NCBI RefSeq assembly: GCF_900187295.1
Contig: NZ_LT906473.1
Location: 2,046,001-2,110,000 of the forward strand
DNA length: 64,000 bases
DNA from: Corynebacterium cystitidis
GTDB lineage: Bacteria > Actinomycetota > Actinomycetes > Mycobacteriales > Mycobacteriaceae
Direction: 5' to 3'
The stretch's first letter is position 1. The number at the start of each line of letters is the position of its first letter. Under the pieces are notes generated by a model that did no database searches, was not told where the DNA came from, and saw only the letters and a list, made by a program, of their open reading frames with translations. This document shows, in pieces, positions 9,850 through 19,696 of the stretch. The translations under genes and the position numbers were made by a program.

Positions 9850-10068
9850 TTACTTGTAGCGGTACGTGATGCGTCCGCGGTCCAGGTCATACGGGGAAAG
9901 CTCCACGACGACGCGATCCTCCGGCAGGATGCGGATGTAGTGCTGGCGCATCTTGCCACTGATGTGCGCAAGAACCTTGTGCCCGTTGTCGAGCTCGACA
10001 CGGAACATTGCATTGGGTGAAGGCTCGATAATCTTGCCTTCGACCTCGATTGCGCCTTCTTTAGCCAT
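9850..10068 (-). CDS. infA: Translation initiation factor IF-1
   Basis: IF-1 blocks the A site during initiation and stimulates IF-2 and IF-3. This 72-residue OB-fold protein begins [20 protein letters not shown] and ends [12 protein letters not shown]. It is the first gene of the infA-rpsM-rpsK-rpsD-rpoA-rplQ series, with a good promoter just upstream at 10164-10191. Confidence 0.98.
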   Translation of the reverse strand: MAKEGAIEVEGKIIEPSPNAMFRVELDNGHKVLAHISGKMRQHYIRILPEDRVVVELSPYDLDRGRITYRYK

Positions 10069-10163
10069 CTACTCCACATTCCCGGCAGTCGCTTAACGAC
10101 GACTACCTGCGTTTTTGTACTTCTACTTTCACGGTGTGGCACAACTGTACACACCAATGGCCA

Positions 10164-10191
10164 ACTATAGTACGCGAGCTGGGAAAAGCAA
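10164..10191 (-). promoter_or_regulatory. Probable sigma-A-type promoter of infA operon
   Basis: On the minus strand a TTGCTT -35 (10186-10191) is followed by 16 bases and a TATAGT -10 (10164-10169). It sits about 95 bases upstream of the infA ATG and directly after the terminator of the L,D-transpeptidase gene. This is where a promoter for the alpha-operon-type block is expected. Confidence 0.55.
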
Positions 10192-10192
10192 A

Positions 10193-10220
10193 ACCTCTCT
10201 CCTTGTTAAGGGAGAGAGGT
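10193..10220 (-). terminator. Rho-independent terminator of the L,D-transpeptidase gene
   Basis: Arms acctctctcc (10193-10202) and ggagagaggt (10211-10220) form a perfect 10-bp stem with an 8-base loop. On the minus strand they are followed by TTTTGCTTTTC. It lies 22 bases past the stop codon at 10243. Confidence 0.85.
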
Positions 10221-10242
10221 AGCTGCTGGTCAGAATCTAGTA

Positions 10243-11043
10243 CTAGAGGCGCCCGTTGGGAACGCCGCGGTCCAAATCGCCCCAGACGTAGACATCGTCG
10301 CCGATGTGCAGATTGTCGTAGAAGACCTTCGCGTGGCCACCAGGTACGTGCACGCATCCGTGGGAGAGCAGGGTGGGGTCGCCTTGGTGGAAGGCGATGC
10401 CGTTATAGGTGAAGTAGACCGAGTATGGCATCGGTGCCATGTTGTACTCACGTGAGTATTCGTCGCGCACCTTGCGGTTGACCTTGTGCCAGCCCTGCGG
10501 GGTGTCATAGCCATCAGCACCGGTGGACACTGGGACAGGCCCGTGGGTAACTACGCCATTGCGCTGCAACCAGGCTCGCTGCCCGTTTACATCGATACAG
10601 GCTTCTGCGGCCGGTGGACACACACCCGGTGGGATGTTCATGAGCCTTTGGCGTTCCGCTTCAGCCGCGCGACGCTGCTCCTCCGCCTGGCGAGCTGCCT
10701 CAGCCTGGCGAGCAGCTTCAGCTGCCTCCGCCTTCTTTTGGGCTATCAGACCGGGGTGAAATACTTCCACACCGCCGTCCACGGCGTCCTTTAGAACTTG
10801 GGTGTGTGCACCCGGTGGCAAAGTGTCGATCTGCCCATGTAAGTCATTGCGGGTCTGCCACCCACCTTCACGCGCTTGCTCCGGTGTTGGTAAACCGATC
10901 TGGCTGGATAGCTCAGATTGGTTGCTGGACATTACGGATAAATCGGGCAAAGCAGGCTGCGCTGTGGCCTGTGCGGGGACAGCAGCGACCGCCATCACCG
11001 CGGCTGCTGCAACTGCAATCATACGGAGGGAAAACTTCGACAT
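10243..11043 (-). CDS. Exported L,D-transpeptidase (YkuD domain)
   Basis: This 266-residue enzyme forms or remodels 3-3 peptidoglycan cross-links, or anchors proteins, at the cell wall. A signal peptide spans about residues 1-28 (cleavage near AQA-TAQP). An Ala/Glu/Arg-rich coiled coil lies at 102-134, and the catalytic domain at 150-266. The catalytic motif is SHGCVHV with Cys230, and the HQG histidine is at 219. The usual SHGC(I/V)R arginine is His here. It stands alone between map and infA with its own terminator. Family assignment is firm; the acceptor is unknown. Confidence 0.9.
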   Translation of the reverse strand: MSKFSLRMIAVAAAAVMAVAAVPAQATAQPALPDLSVMSSNQSELSSQIGLPTPEQAREGGWQTRNDLHGQIDTLPPGAHTQVLKDAVDGGVEVFHPGLIAQKKAEAAEAARQAEAARQAEEQRRAAEAERQRLMNIPPGVCPPAAEACIDVNGQRAWLQRNGVVTHGPVPVSTGADGYDTPQGWHKVNRKVRDEYSREYNMAPMPYSVYFTYNGIAFHQGDPTLLSHGCVHVPGGHAKVFYDNLHIGDDVYVWGDLDRGVPNGRL

Positions 11044-11096
11044 ACCGAGATCATATCCTGTAGCAAATCAATCAGACAGTTGGAAACACAGAAAGG

Positions 11097-11894
11097 CTAG
11101 GTTCGGGGGGTCAGAATGCGGGGTCCCTTCTTTGTGGCAGCTACTGTGTGCTCCCAGTGCGCTGCTGGGGAACCGTCGAGTGTCACCACGGTCCAATCGT
11201 CGTCAAGCACCTCCGAGTCCACTTCCCCACCCAGGATCAGCATGGGTTCGATCGCCAAGACGCTACCTTCCTGGATGATCGGGCCCTTTCCTGGCTTGCC
11301 TTCATTGGCAAGGAAAGGGTCTTCGTGCATTACGCGCCCAATCCCGTGGCCGCCGTACCCGTCGAGAATGCCCAACTTAATCCCAAAATCACGCTCTGCC
11401 TTATATGTGGCCTGCTCCAGCGCGTGCGATACATCTGTCAGGTGATTACCCGGAACCATGGCCTGCATGCCTTCCATGAGCACCTGCTCGGTGGCACGAT
11501 TGAGCTTATCGACGTCCGGGGCAAGCTCACCGACACCGAAACTCCAGGCTGAGTCCCCAACCCAGCCTTCAAAAGTTGCGCCGCAGTCGATGGAGACCAG
11601 GTCGCCTTCTTTCAGCACTAGCTCGTCGGTGGGGATTCCGTGGACCACCACTTCGTTGACGCTGGAACAGATGGAACCGGTGAACCCCTGATAGCCCAAG
11701 AAGGTGGGGATCGCCCCGTGGGAGCGGATCACGTCTTCTGCAACCTTGTCCAGATCTGCCGTTGTCACCCCCGGAACCGCAGCCTTGCGTACTTCTTGCA
11801 GCGCGATGCCGACGATGCGGCCAGCCGCCTCCATGGCGTCGAGCTCAGCAGGGGTTTTGGCCGGTATCATCTTTTTTCTCTTGCGAAACACCAC
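11097..11894 (-). CDS. map: Type I methionine aminopeptidase
   Basis: This enzyme removes the initiator methionine from nascent proteins. The 265-residue sequence keeps all five metal ligands: Asp103, Asp114, His183, Glu216 and Glu248, plus the substrate histidine at 85 in VVHGIP. The chosen GTG at 11894 has AGGAGG eight bases upstream. The next codon is also GTG, so the start could be one codon later. It is separated from adk by a hairpin terminator and a duplicated 13-base segment, so it is probably transcribed on its own. Confidence 0.95.
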   Translation of the reverse strand: MVFRKRKKMIPAKTPAELDAMEAAGRIVGIALQEVRKAAVPGVTTADLDKVAEDVIRSHGAIPTFLGYQGFTGSICSSVNEVVVHGIPTDELVLKEGDLVSIDCGATFEGWVGDSAWSFGVGELAPDVDKLNRATEQVLMEGMQAMVPGNHLTDVSHALEQATYKAERDFGIKLGILDGYGGHGIGRVMHEDPFLANEGKPGKGPIIQEGSVLAIEPMLILGGEVDSEVLDDDWTVVTLDGSPAAHWEHTVAATKKGPRILTPRT

Positions 11895-11910
11895 CGTGGT
11901 GGCCTCCTTT

Positions 11911-11936
11911 ACCTACATCTAATACCTACATCTAAT
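11911..11936. repeat. 13-bp tandem duplication in the map leader
   Basis: The segment acctacatctaat occurs twice in direct succession, immediately upstream of the map ribosome binding site. It may be simple slippage. It adds a second TATTAGAT box on the minus strand that could act as a -10. Confidence 0.7.
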
Positions 11937-11979
11937 ACTTAGATTCCTCGGTTTATTGTTGGGTGCTTTTCAAAGCTAA

Positions 11980-12016
11980 AGGCCGGCACCCGACAAAACT
12001 GTTAGGGTACCGGCCT
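11980..12016 (-). terminator. Hairpin terminator between adk and map
   Basis: Arms aggccggcaccc (11980-11991) and gggtaccggcct (12005-12016) form a 12-bp stem with one mismatch and a 13-base loop, 28 bases past the adk stop. The minus-strand tail is CTTTAGCTTTG, so the T run is weak. Confidence 0.65.
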
Positions 12017-12043
12017 GGCCGAGTGAAACGTCGAAAAGCGCGC

Positions 12044-12589
12044 TTACTTGCCCAGCTTCTCCATTGCGCGGGCGTTCACCTCGTCGACTTCGCCTTCGGC
12101 ATCAATCGCGATGATCTTATCGCCGTAGTAGTCGGTAACCGGCTTCGTCTTCTCCCGATACTCTTCAAGACGGGTACGAATGGTCTCCTCGTTATCGTCG
12201 GCGCGACCGCGGGCAAGCATCCGCTCCACCACAACATCCTCGTCAATCTCGAAGCTCAGTACGCCGTCGAGCCGAGTGCCGTTTTTCTCCAGCATCTCTT
12301 CCAACACTTCTGCCTGGGCGGTGTTCCGTGGGAAGCCGTCGAGCAGGAACCCATTCTTTGCATCTGGTTCCGCCAGACGTGATTCCACCATGCGGACGGT
12401 GACATCATCTGGGACGAGCTTGCCTGCATCGATATAGCTCTTTGCCTCGATACCGAGTGGGGTTCCCTCACCAATATTGGCACGGAATAAGTCACCGGTG
12501 GAGATGTGTGGCACGTTGAGCTTGTCGGATAGGATTTCCGCCTGGGTGCCCTTGCCTGCCCCGGGAGGGCCGAGAAGTACGAGTCGCAT
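12044..12589 (-). CDS. adk: Adenylate kinase
   Basis: Adenylate kinase interconverts ATP + AMP and 2 ADP. The 181-residue protein has the P-loop GPPGAGKGT at 6-14, the AMP-binding segment [14 protein letters not shown] and the FPRN motif ([10 protein letters not shown]). The LID region ([15 protein letters not shown]) is the short, zinc-free actinobacterial form. Its ATG overlaps the secY stop codon (TAATG), so translation is coupled to secY. Confidence 0.97.
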   Translation of the reverse strand: MRLVLLGPPGAGKGTQAEILSDKLNVPHISTGDLFRANIGEGTPLGIEAKSYIDAGKLVPDDVTVRMVESRLAEPDAKNGFLLDGFPRNTAQAEVLEEMLEKNGTRLDGVLSFEIDEDVVVERMLARGRADDNEETIRTRLEEYREKTKPVTDYYGDKIIAIDAEGEVDEVNARAMEKLGK

Positions 12590-13908
12590 TATTTCAAGAG
12601 TCCTTCGTAATTGGATTGGAGGAGCTGGGATTCAATTTGCTTCACCGTGGTCAAGGCCACGGACACCATAATCAGGATTGCAGTACCGCCGAATGAGGAC
12701 ATCATGGACTGTGAGCCAAGACCCATGTCCAGTGCAATGTTCGGCATCACAGCAATCACTGCCAGGTAGATCGCACCAACAAACAGCAAGCGATTCATCA
12801 CATAACCCAAATACTGTGCGGTTGGTCGACCCGGCCTAATTCCCGGGATAAAGCCACCATACTTCTTCATGTTCTCGGCCTGATCATTCGGGTCATACTG
12901 AATCGATACATAGAAGTACGAGAAGAAGATGATCAGAGCGAAATACACCAGGATGTACTGCCATGACGATGGTGACTGCAGCCAGCTCATGACGTTACGC
13001 TGCCACCAGTTATCTGGCGGTGTTACCTGGTTAGAGTAAATAATCTGAGTAATCAGTAACGGCATGTACATCAGCGATGACGCGAAGATGACGGGGATCA
13101 CGCCGGCCTGGTTGACCTTCAATGGCAGGTAAGTCGAGGATCCGCCGTACTGACGACGACCAACCATGCGCTTGGCGTACTGCACCGGAATGCGGCGCTG
13201 GCCCTGCTCGATGAAGATAATGCCCACAACCAAGGCGATCACGGCAACAACGACAACTGCGAAGATGAGCCCGCCAGATTGCTCGAGAATGTTCATGCCG
13301 TCGGTTGGCAGGCGGGTCGCAATACCAGCGAAGATCAGCAGGGACATACCGTTGCCCACGCCTTTTTCTGTGATGATCTCACCAAGCCACATGACTAGCA
13401 CGGCACCGGAGGTCATGACCACGACCATCATGATCAGAGTGAACAGGTTGCGGTCTTCCACGAGCACTGACACACCTCGACCCAGCAACTGTTCGCGGTC
13501 GGCCAAAGCAACAATGCCCGCTGACTGCAGCAACGCCAACGCCACGGTGAGGTAGCGCGTGTACTGCGTCATCTTGGTTTGTCCTGACTGCCCCTCCTTC
13601 TTGAGTTCCTCGAACTTCGGGATCACTACAGTCAGCAGCTGCACAATAATCGACGCCGTAATGTACGGCATGATGCCGATAGCGAAGATGGACAGCTGGA
13701 GCAGTGCGCCACCCGAGAACAGATTGATCACGGAGAATACGGACGAGTTCTCGTCGGTAAGCGCGCTCAAACGACCAGCGATCGTTGCGTAGTCAACACC
13801 CGGGGTTGGGATCTGGGCACCGATGCGGTACAGGATGATCAGCGCAAGAGTGATCAGAATCTTCTTGCGCAGATCCGGGTCCTTAAACACCTGAAGAATG
13901 GCGGACAC
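12589..13908 (-). CDS. secY: Preprotein translocase subunit SecY
   Basis: SecY is the pore of the Sec translocon. This protein of 439 residues has ten membrane helices; [20 protein letters not shown] and the cytoplasmic FPGIRPGR-like segment ([14 protein letters not shown]) are recognisable. I place the start at the GTG at 13908 (product [16 protein letters not shown]), with AGGAGG four bases upstream. An in-frame start at 13977 would add 23 unconserved residues. It is cotranscribed with adk. Here secY is separated from rplO by the dms/MFS cassette. Confidence 0.96.
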   Translation of the reverse strand: MSAILQVFKDPDLRKKILITLALIILYRIGAQIPTPGVDYATIAGRLSALTDENSSVFSVINLFSGGALLQLSIFAIGIMPYITASIIVQLLTVVIPKFEELKKEGQSGQTKMTQYTRYLTVALALLQSAGIVALADREQLLGRGVSVLVEDRNLFTLIMMVVVMTSGAVLVMWLGEIITEKGVGNGMSLLIFAGIATRLPTDGMNILEQSGGLIFAVVVVAVIALVVGIIFIEQGQRRIPVQYAKRMVGRRQYGGSSTYLPLKVNQAGVIPVIFASSLMYMPLLITQIIYSNQVTPPDNWWQRNVMSWLQSPSSWQYILVYFALIIFFSYFYVSIQYDPNDQAENMKKYGGFIPGIRPGRPTAQYLGYVMNRLLFVGAIYLAVIAVMPNIALDMGLGSQSMMSSFGGTAILIMVSVALTTVKQIESQLLQSNYEGLLK

Positions 13909-14252
13909 AAAGCCTCCTGGCTTCCACCAAGCCTGACTACTGGCGGAAAGTCGTTGAATTTCACTAGCAACGCGCATGGGGGCGCGTTAGACATTATTGA
14001 CGTTCCTACCCTACCAGCCGGATGTACAAAAGTAAGTTTCTGGGGTCACTATGGCGAAAGACCTATATCTTTCAACAGTTTTTCAACAGATTAAAGCATC
14101 TCAACCAATCCACGCAGGAAAGGATTTTCTCCGGGTAATTTATTATTAATTAAATAAATATCATCAAAGTTGACCCTATAAAAGAACCGACGTAATCTGA
14201 AGCTAAAGCTGCATGCTTCACTCTGGTGAAGCCCTAAATCGAAGGGGTTTGG
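13909..14252. other. Divergent secY / dmsA intergenic region
   Basis: These 344 bases separate two divergent genes. The part nearer dmsA (about 14125-14185) is strongly AT-rich (taatttattattaattaaa) and contains tataaa at about 14176, so it probably holds the dmsA promoter and regulator sites. No clear FNR-type palindrome was seen. AAGGGG about ten bases before 14253 is the dmsA ribosome binding site. Confidence 0.5.
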
Positions 14253-16763
14253 ATGACTTCAGCAACGCCCGAGGCGCACACAAGTGCCCAGTTGACAGAC
14301 ACCGGAGAAACCGATCCCACCGCGGTTACCCGGCGTGGCTTCCTCAAGTGGTCCGGCCTTGTCGGAGGCACCGCAATGGCGGTCGGAGCCGCCGGTGGCA
14401 CCCTCCTCCGTGGCACACCTGGAGTGGGAGAAGCTCAGGCTGCCGAAGGAGACTCCACCGCTGATCCGAGTTTCGTGTGGTCGGCGTGCACCGTCAACTG
14501 CGGTTCACGCTGCCCGCTGAAGCTGCAAGTGGAAGACGGACGCGTGACCCGAGTCCTGCCGGAGGATGCCGGAGACAATGAAATTGGCTCCCAGCAGATT
14601 CGTGCCTGCGTGCGTGGCCGTTCCATTCGCCACCGCATCTACAACCCAGACCGGTTGAAGACCCCTTTGAAGCGCAAGCCTGGCACCGAACGTGGTGCAG
14701 GTGAGTGGGAGGAGATCTCCTGGGACCAGGCTCTCGATGAGATTGCAGACAAGATGAAGCAGCTCATTTCCGATTATGGCAATGAGTCCATCTACTTGAG
14801 TTATGGCACTGGCACGATTGGGGGCACGATCGCACGATCGTGGCCACCTGTGGAAACACCCTTTGCACGGTTGATGAATCTGATCGGCGGCTACCTCAAC
14901 CACTACTCCGACTACTCCACAGCGCAGATCACTGCCGCCTACCCCTACCACTACGGAGATTGGGTGACCTCGAATTCTTTCGACGATGTCAAAAACTCGA
15001 AACTCCAAGTGATGTTCGGCAATAACCCGCTGGAGACCCGCATGTCCGGTGGCGGCGAAACATTTGTCACCCAGCAGATCAAGAAGAAGCATGGCGTTCG
15101 CACGATTATTATCGATCCGCGGTATTCGGAAACGTCGGTAGGCCTTGGCGACCAGTGGGTTGCACTACGCCCCGGAACCGATGCCGCGCTTGTGGCCGGC
15201 ATCGCCCATGTGCTTATCGACGAAAACCTCCACGACCAAGAATTCCTCGACAAGTACTGTGTCGGTTTCGATGAAGAGCACATGCCGGAAGGTGCCCCGA
15301 AGAACGCGTCGTACCGCGCCTACATCGAGGGCAAAGGTCCAGATGGAATCGAAAAAACCCCTGAGTGGGCCTCGAAGATTACCGGTGTTCCCCCTCAAGA
15401 TATTCGCCAGCTCGCCCGTGAGATGGGAACCGCACAGCCGGTTTCCATCACTCAAGGGTGGGGCCCACAACGCCACGCCAATGGCGAAAATCAGGCACGT
15501 GCTGTGTTTACACTTGCAGCACTGTTAGGACAGATCGGCATCCCTGGTGGTGGCACGGGTGCTCGCGAGGGCTCCGCGTCCCTGCCGATGACCTACCCGT
15601 TTAATACTCAGTATGAGAACCCGGTGGAAACGTCGATCCCGGTGGCAATGTGGACGCACGCTGTGGACCATGGCGAGAAAATGACCGCCACCCACGACGG
15701 TGTGCAGGGGAAAGACAAGCTGGACGTGCCTATCAAAATGCTGTGGCAATATGCTGGCAACACGCACACGAATCAGCATTCAGACTTGAATCGTACAATC
15801 GAACTACTCAAGGATGACAGCAAGGCTGAGTTGGTCGTGGTTAGCGATATTCAAATGACTGTGTCTGCCCGCTACGCCGATTATGTTCTGCCGGATGCAT
15901 CGACTGCGGAGCAGTTAGACGTGATCCAGCAGGGTTCGGCCGGCAACTTGGAGTACACCATTCTGGCTTCGCCTGCGATTCAACCTCTGTATGAATGCCG
16001 CCCGATTTATGACGTCGTCGCAGATCTGGCTGAACGTTTCGGTGTGCGCGATAAGTTCACTGAAGGCCGCACCCAGGAAGAATGGGTCAAATACACGCTG
16101 GATGAGTCCCGCAAGGAAATCCCTGAGCTTCCCGAGTTCGATGAACTACAGAAGATGGGGGTGTGGCGTCGTGAAGGCGAATCCGTCATTGCACTGGAAG
16201 ACTTCCGGAAAGACCCTGTGGCCAACCCCCTCGAAACTCCATCCGGAAAGATCGAGATCTTCTCGGAGACGCTGCACAACATGATCAGCGAATGGGAGTT
16301 CGATGAATCATTGCCGGGCAACAAACTCACCGCGCTACCAGAACATGTGGATACGTGGGAAGGGGCAAAGGCTGCGTCCAATAACAAGAAGTACCCCCTC
16401 CAGGTCATTGGGCACCACACGAAAGGCCGCACGCACTCGTCCTACGCCAACGTCGATTGGCTTCGCGACGATGCCCACCCTCAGGTGCTGTGGATCAACC
16501 CGATGGATGCGTCTAGCCGGGGCATCGAAAACGACGACGAAGTATTCGCTTTCAACGATCGCGGGCGGATCAAGTCCATCGCTCGAGTCACCCAGCGAAT
16601 CGCACCCGGTGTGATCTCCATCCCCCAGGGTTCGTGGTTTAACCCGAAGGACGGAGGCGTGGATGAAGGCGCATCCGTTAACACGCTGACCAGCTGGCAA
16701 CCCTCACCTCTTGGGAAGGGCAACGCCCAACATACTGCTATTTGCCAGGTCGAGAAAGCATAA
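14253..16763 (+). CDS. dmsA: DMSO reductase-type molybdopterin oxidoreductase, catalytic subunit
   Basis: The 836-residue enzyme begins with a twin-arginine signal (RRGFLK at 27-32, hydrophobic to about 62), so it is exported folded. A [4Fe-4S] site is formed by Cys79, Cys83, Cys87 and Cys119. The Mo ligand is predicted to be Ser222 in SDYSTAQ, matching the DmsA pattern GGYLNHY.DYSTAQ. A molydopterin-dinucleotide-binding domain lies at the C-terminus (HHTKGRTHSSY). It should reduce DMSO or another S- or N-oxide, with electrons from DmsB and menaquinol via DmsC. The substrate is not proven. It is followed after 17 bases by dmsB. Confidence 0.92.
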   Translation: MTSATPEAHTSAQLTDTGETDPTAVTRRGFLKWSGLVGGTAMAVGAAGGTLLRGTPGVGEAQAAEGDSTADPSFVWSACTVNCGSRCPLKLQVEDGRVTRVLPEDAGDNEIGSQQIRACVRGRSIRHRIYNPDRLKTPLKRKPGTERGAGEWEEISWDQALDEIADKMKQLISDYGNESIYLSYGTGTIGGTIARSWPPVETPFARLMNLIGGYLNHYSDYSTAQITAAYPYHYGDWVTSNSFDDVKNSKLQVMFGNNPLETRMSGGGETFVTQQIKKKHGVRTIIIDPRYSETSVGLGDQWVALRPGTDAALVAGIAHVLIDENLHDQEFLDKYCVGFDEEHMPEGAPKNASYRAYIEGKGPDGIEKTPEWASKITGVPPQDIRQLAREMGTAQPVSITQGWGPQRHANGENQARAVFTLAALLGQIGIPGGGTGAREGSASLPMTYPFNTQYENPVETSIPVAMWTHAVDHGEKMTATHDGVQGKDKLDVPIKMLWQYAGNTHTNQHSDLNRTIELLKDDSKAELVVVSDIQMTVSARYADYVLPDASTAEQLDVIQQGSAGNLEYTILASPAIQPLYECRPIYDVVADLAERFGVRDKFTEGRTQEEWVKYTLDESRKEIPELPEFDELQKMGVWRREGESVIALEDFRKDPVANPLETPSGKIEIFSETLHNMISEWEFDESLPGNKLTALPEHVDTWEGAKAASNNKKYPLQVIGHHTKGRTHSSYANVDWLRDDAHPQVLWINPMDASSRGIENDDEVFAFNDRGRIKSIARVTQRIAPGVISIPQGSWFNPKDGGVDEGASVNTLTSWQPSPLGKGNAQHTAICQVEKA

Positions 16764-16780
16764 GCGAGGAGAAAACCACA

Positions 16781-17452
16781 ATGGCCAACGAAACCAAAAA
16801 TACTACTTCTGATGCAGGCAAGGACCGCGTGAACAAGCGCCTCGGCTTCTACTTCGACCAAACGCTGTGCAACGGCTGTAAGGCCTGCCAAATCGCGTGC
16901 AAGGATAAGCACGACACCCCAATCGGTGTGAACTGGAGGCGCGTGGTGGAGTATTCAGGCGGTGACTGGGCCACAAACTCTGATGGTGTGATGCAAAATA
17001 GCACCTTCACCTACTACACCTCCATTTCCTGCAACCACTGCGATAACCCAATATGTACCCAAGTCTGCCCGACAACCGCGATGCACGTCGGTGAAGACGG
17101 CGTAGTAACCGTCGACCCAGATAAGTGCGTAGGGTGCCGCTACTGCGAATGGGCGTGCCCATACTCTGCTCCGCAGTTCAATGTGGACAAGGGCGTGATG
17201 ACAAAGTGTGACCTGTGCGCCGATTATCGCTCGGAAGGCAAAGAGCCGGCTTGTGTGGCCTCGTGCCCATCGCGCGCTTTGGACTGGGGCCCGATTGATC
17301 AGTTGCGCGAAGAGCACGGCGATGTCAACGGCATCGCACCACTTCCTGATCCATCGCTGACAGAACCACGCCTGACGATGAGACCGCACAAAGATGCCAA
17401 GCCGTGGGACCGTTCTGAGGCTGGCGAGATTGCCAACCCTACCGAGGTTTAA
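16781..17452 (+). CDS. dmsB: DMSO reductase-type iron-sulfur subunit
   Basis: This 223-residue electron-transfer subunit has four ferredoxin-type cysteine sets: Cys30/33/36/40, 84/87/92/96, 116/119/122/126 and 143/146/158/162. That predicts four [4Fe-4S] clusters carrying electrons from the membrane subunit to the Mo enzyme. The ATG at 16781 is chosen because GCGAGGAG precedes it. It should be co-exported with DmsA as a folded complex because it has no signal of its own. Confidence 0.93.
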   Translation: MANETKNTTSDAGKDRVNKRLGFYFDQTLCNGCKACQIACKDKHDTPIGVNWRRVVEYSGGDWATNSDGVMQNSTFTYYTSISCNHCDNPICTQVCPTTAMHVGEDGVVTVDPDKCVGCRYCEWACPYSAPQFNVDKGVMTKCDLCADYRSEGKEPACVASCPSRALDWGPIDQLREEHGDVNGIAPLPDPSLTEPRLTMRPHKDAKPWDRSEAGEIANPTEV

Positions 17453-17466
17453 ACAGAGGTATAACC

Positions 17467-18408
17467 ATGAATCTGCACGAGTGGCCGTTGACGTTTTTCA
17501 CGGTCTTTGGACAAATGGCGGTCGGCGCATTCTTCGTCTTGGGCTGTATCACCGTGTTTGGGCGTTTGCGTTTTTCAAGCAACGCGATTGACCGCATCTG
17601 CGTTCCCGCCCTGTATGCCATCGGCCCGATCATGATTGCGGGCTTCGTTTTGGCGTTCTTTCACCTTGGCAACCCTCTGAACGCACCCAATGTGATCCGC
17701 AACATTGGCTCGTCCGGTTTGACCCAGGAGCTGGTAGCAGGGTGTGTTTTCGCAGGTCTTGGGTTCCTGTTCGCCGCCTCCCAGTTCTTCGACTGGTTTA
17801 CAGTGCGTGTACGCGCCGGGATCGCGGTACTTACTGCGCTAGTCGGCCTCGGGTTTATTTACACCATGGCGAACCTCTACATGCTTCCCACCATCCCGGC
17901 GTGGAACCGCTGGACAACCCCGGCCTCGTTCTATCTGTCGGGTGCTGTCACTGGCCTTCTGGCAATTGCTGTCGCACTGACCGCATATAACTGGCTAGAG
18001 GATTCTCCGCTGATTAAGCGGCTCATCCCGTCTGCGCGCAATGCTGATCAAACCGAGGAGCAGAAAGAGGAGGTGTGGGACTTAATCTCTGCCAGTTTGC
18101 GCTGGATCGGCATCGCCTTAACTATTGTTGTGCCGTTGATCTTTATCGTGATGGTCTTTATTCATTCACGCCCGGCTGGCCCGAATGAAGCCGAATTCGC
18201 TTTCAATACCACCGCGTTTGTGATCCGTATTTGCCTCCTGTTGCTTGGTGCTTTTATCGTGGGACTCATTTTGGCGTTTGGGAACCGTCGCACTCGCCCG
18301 AGCGGGCTGAATATGACGCTGATTACCGTCGCCTATATCGCTGTGGTGATCGCCGAGTTGGTTGGCCGCTTCCTGTTCTACGGCGCTATCGACAAGGTAG
18401 GAATTTAA
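17467..18408 (+). CDS. dmsC: DMSO reductase-type membrane anchor subunit
   Basis: This 313-residue protein has about eight membrane helices and starts MNLHEWPLTFFTVFGQMAVG, typical of DmsC quinol-oxidising anchors. It receives electrons from menaquinol and passes them to DmsB. The gene starts 14 bases after dmsB, and its stop overlaps the start of the chaperone gene (TAATG at 18406-18410). Confidence 0.9.
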   Translation: MNLHEWPLTFFTVFGQMAVGAFFVLGCITVFGRLRFSSNAIDRICVPALYAIGPIMIAGFVLAFFHLGNPLNAPNVIRNIGSSGLTQELVAGCVFAGLGFLFAASQFFDWFTVRVRAGIAVLTALVGLGFIYTMANLYMLPTIPAWNRWTTPASFYLSGAVTGLLAIAVALTAYNWLEDSPLIKRLIPSARNADQTEEQKEEVWDLISASLRWIGIALTIVVPLIFIVMVFIHSRPAGPNEAEFAFNTTAFVIRICLLLLGAFIVGLILAFGNRRTRPSGLNMTLITVAYIAVVIAELVGRFLFYGAIDKVGI

Positions 18409-19007
18409 TGGAGGCAAATCGCGCACAGCGGTTGGCAATCGCGGCCGACATCGTTGGCCAGCTTTTTCTCGAGGCCCCGCGACCTGCGCTAGCAGCCGCG
18501 CTTCACGACGAAAAGTTCTTGCGGGACTGGCCGCTTGACGACGACCACTCCCAAGCAGCTACTCAGATGCTGCGCTCTGCCTCACCAGATTCTGCTGATG
18601 AGCTTAAACGCGATCACCTCTACTTGTTCACCGGCATTGGTGCTCCGCTCGCCCAGCCATATGAGTCGCCCTACTTCTCCCCCGATGGCCTAGTCTTCGA
18701 TTCCGCAACCGCGGAGGTCGCTGAGATTTACCGCCAGGTCGGGTTTTCCACCGGCACCGACGCAATGCCTGCCGACCATATCGGTTTCCAACTGTTGTGC
18801 GTGGGGCATATCGCCCGCCAGATTACTGCCTTGGCGCCCTCAGTCGGCGCGTACACGGAGATCCTGCGAAGCTTCGTCGATAAGCATCTCGGCCGGTTTA
18901 GCGAGCATGTCCTTGTAAGCGTGGAAGAACATGCACGTAGCTCCATTTATCAGGCCCTGCCGGGGCTGACGCGCGGAGTGATCACTACCACGCTCACGCT
19001 GTGCTAA
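18408..19007 (+). CDS. TorD/DmsD-family molybdoenzyme chaperone
   Basis: This all-helical protein of 199 residues resembles the TorD/DmsD chaperones that bind the Tat signal of the Mo subunit and hold it until cofactor insertion. The hallmark PxDHxxxxL appears as MPADHIGFQL at about residue 124. The start at 18408 overlaps the dmsC stop by one base. It is the fourth gene of the dms operon. Confidence 0.85.
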   Translation: MEANRAQRLAIAADIVGQLFLEAPRPALAAALHDEKFLRDWPLDDDHSQAATQMLRSASPDSADELKRDHLYLFTGIGAPLAQPYESPYFSPDGLVFDSATAEVAEIYRQVGFSTGTDAMPADHIGFQLLCVGHIARQITALAPSVGAYTEILRSFVDKHLGRFSEHVLVSVEEHARSSIYQALPGLTRGVITTTLTLC

Positions 19008-19017
19008 TTTGAACCCC

Positions 19018-19581
19018 ATGGACGACCTTTCCTCCTCCCCAAAGCGCATTCGTATTGGTAACCGTGAACGTAGTGAAGCCCTTGATCAGCTGAGTACTGC
19101 CTTCACCGAGGGTTATCTCGACGTGTATGAGTTCGATAGCCGCACCGCTTCTGCTGCTTCTGCGGAGTACCAGGATGAGATCTCCGTGCTTTTCGACGAC
19201 CTGCCAGACCTTAGCGACGGCACGCAGCCGACAGCTGCAACCATGCCGCCACATAGCCTGGCCCAGGTGCCAGTAAGCAGTGCCGCAGTAGACCTCGATG
19301 ATGTAATGGCTCGGGGGAAGAAAGTCGCCGTCGCCGATGCAGCCATCTGGACCGTGACAATGGCCGTTTTCTTTTTAGGCTTGTTTGTATTCCAGTGGAA
19401 TTATTTCTGGCTCGCCTTCATAGCCGGTGGCTTAGGCTCAGCCGCTGCTCGGGCGGTGATAGGGCTAAGCGACGAGGAAGAAGAGGTTTACGAGGAGCTT
19501 GAAGAGGCAGAGCGTAAACAGCGCGCGGAGCGACTCGAAATAGCAAAACGTCGACGCCTGGAACTTGATTCCGGAAAATGA
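19018..19581 (+). CDS. DUF1707 domain protein with membrane segments
   Basis: This 187-residue protein has an N-terminal DUF1707 (SHOCT-like) domain, about residues 7-65 (RIGNRERSEALDQLSTAF, YEFDSRTASA). Two closely spaced hydrophobic helices follow at about 110-150, then a charged Glu/Arg-rich helical tail. DUF1707 proteins are common in actinobacteria and of unknown role. I start at the ATG at 19018; one three codons upstream (19009) is also open. It follows the dms operon by 10 bases and may be cotranscribed. Confidence 0.75.
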   Translation: MDDLSSSPKRIRIGNRERSEALDQLSTAFTEGYLDVYEFDSRTASAASAEYQDEISVLFDDLPDLSDGTQPTAATMPPHSLAQVPVSSAAVDLDDVMARGKKVAVADAAIWTVTMAVFFLGLFVFQWNYFWLAFIAGGLGSAAARAVIGLSDEEEEVYEELEEAERKQRAERLEIAKRRRLELDSGK

Positions 19582-19696
19582 ACATCAGGTTACGATAAGT
19601 TTAACTTTTGTGAAATTGCAGGGATTACAGTCACTAAAACCAAGATAAGTGGCGAACTCCCTAGCAATCGACACCGCAAGGTGTAGATTTTAGGTT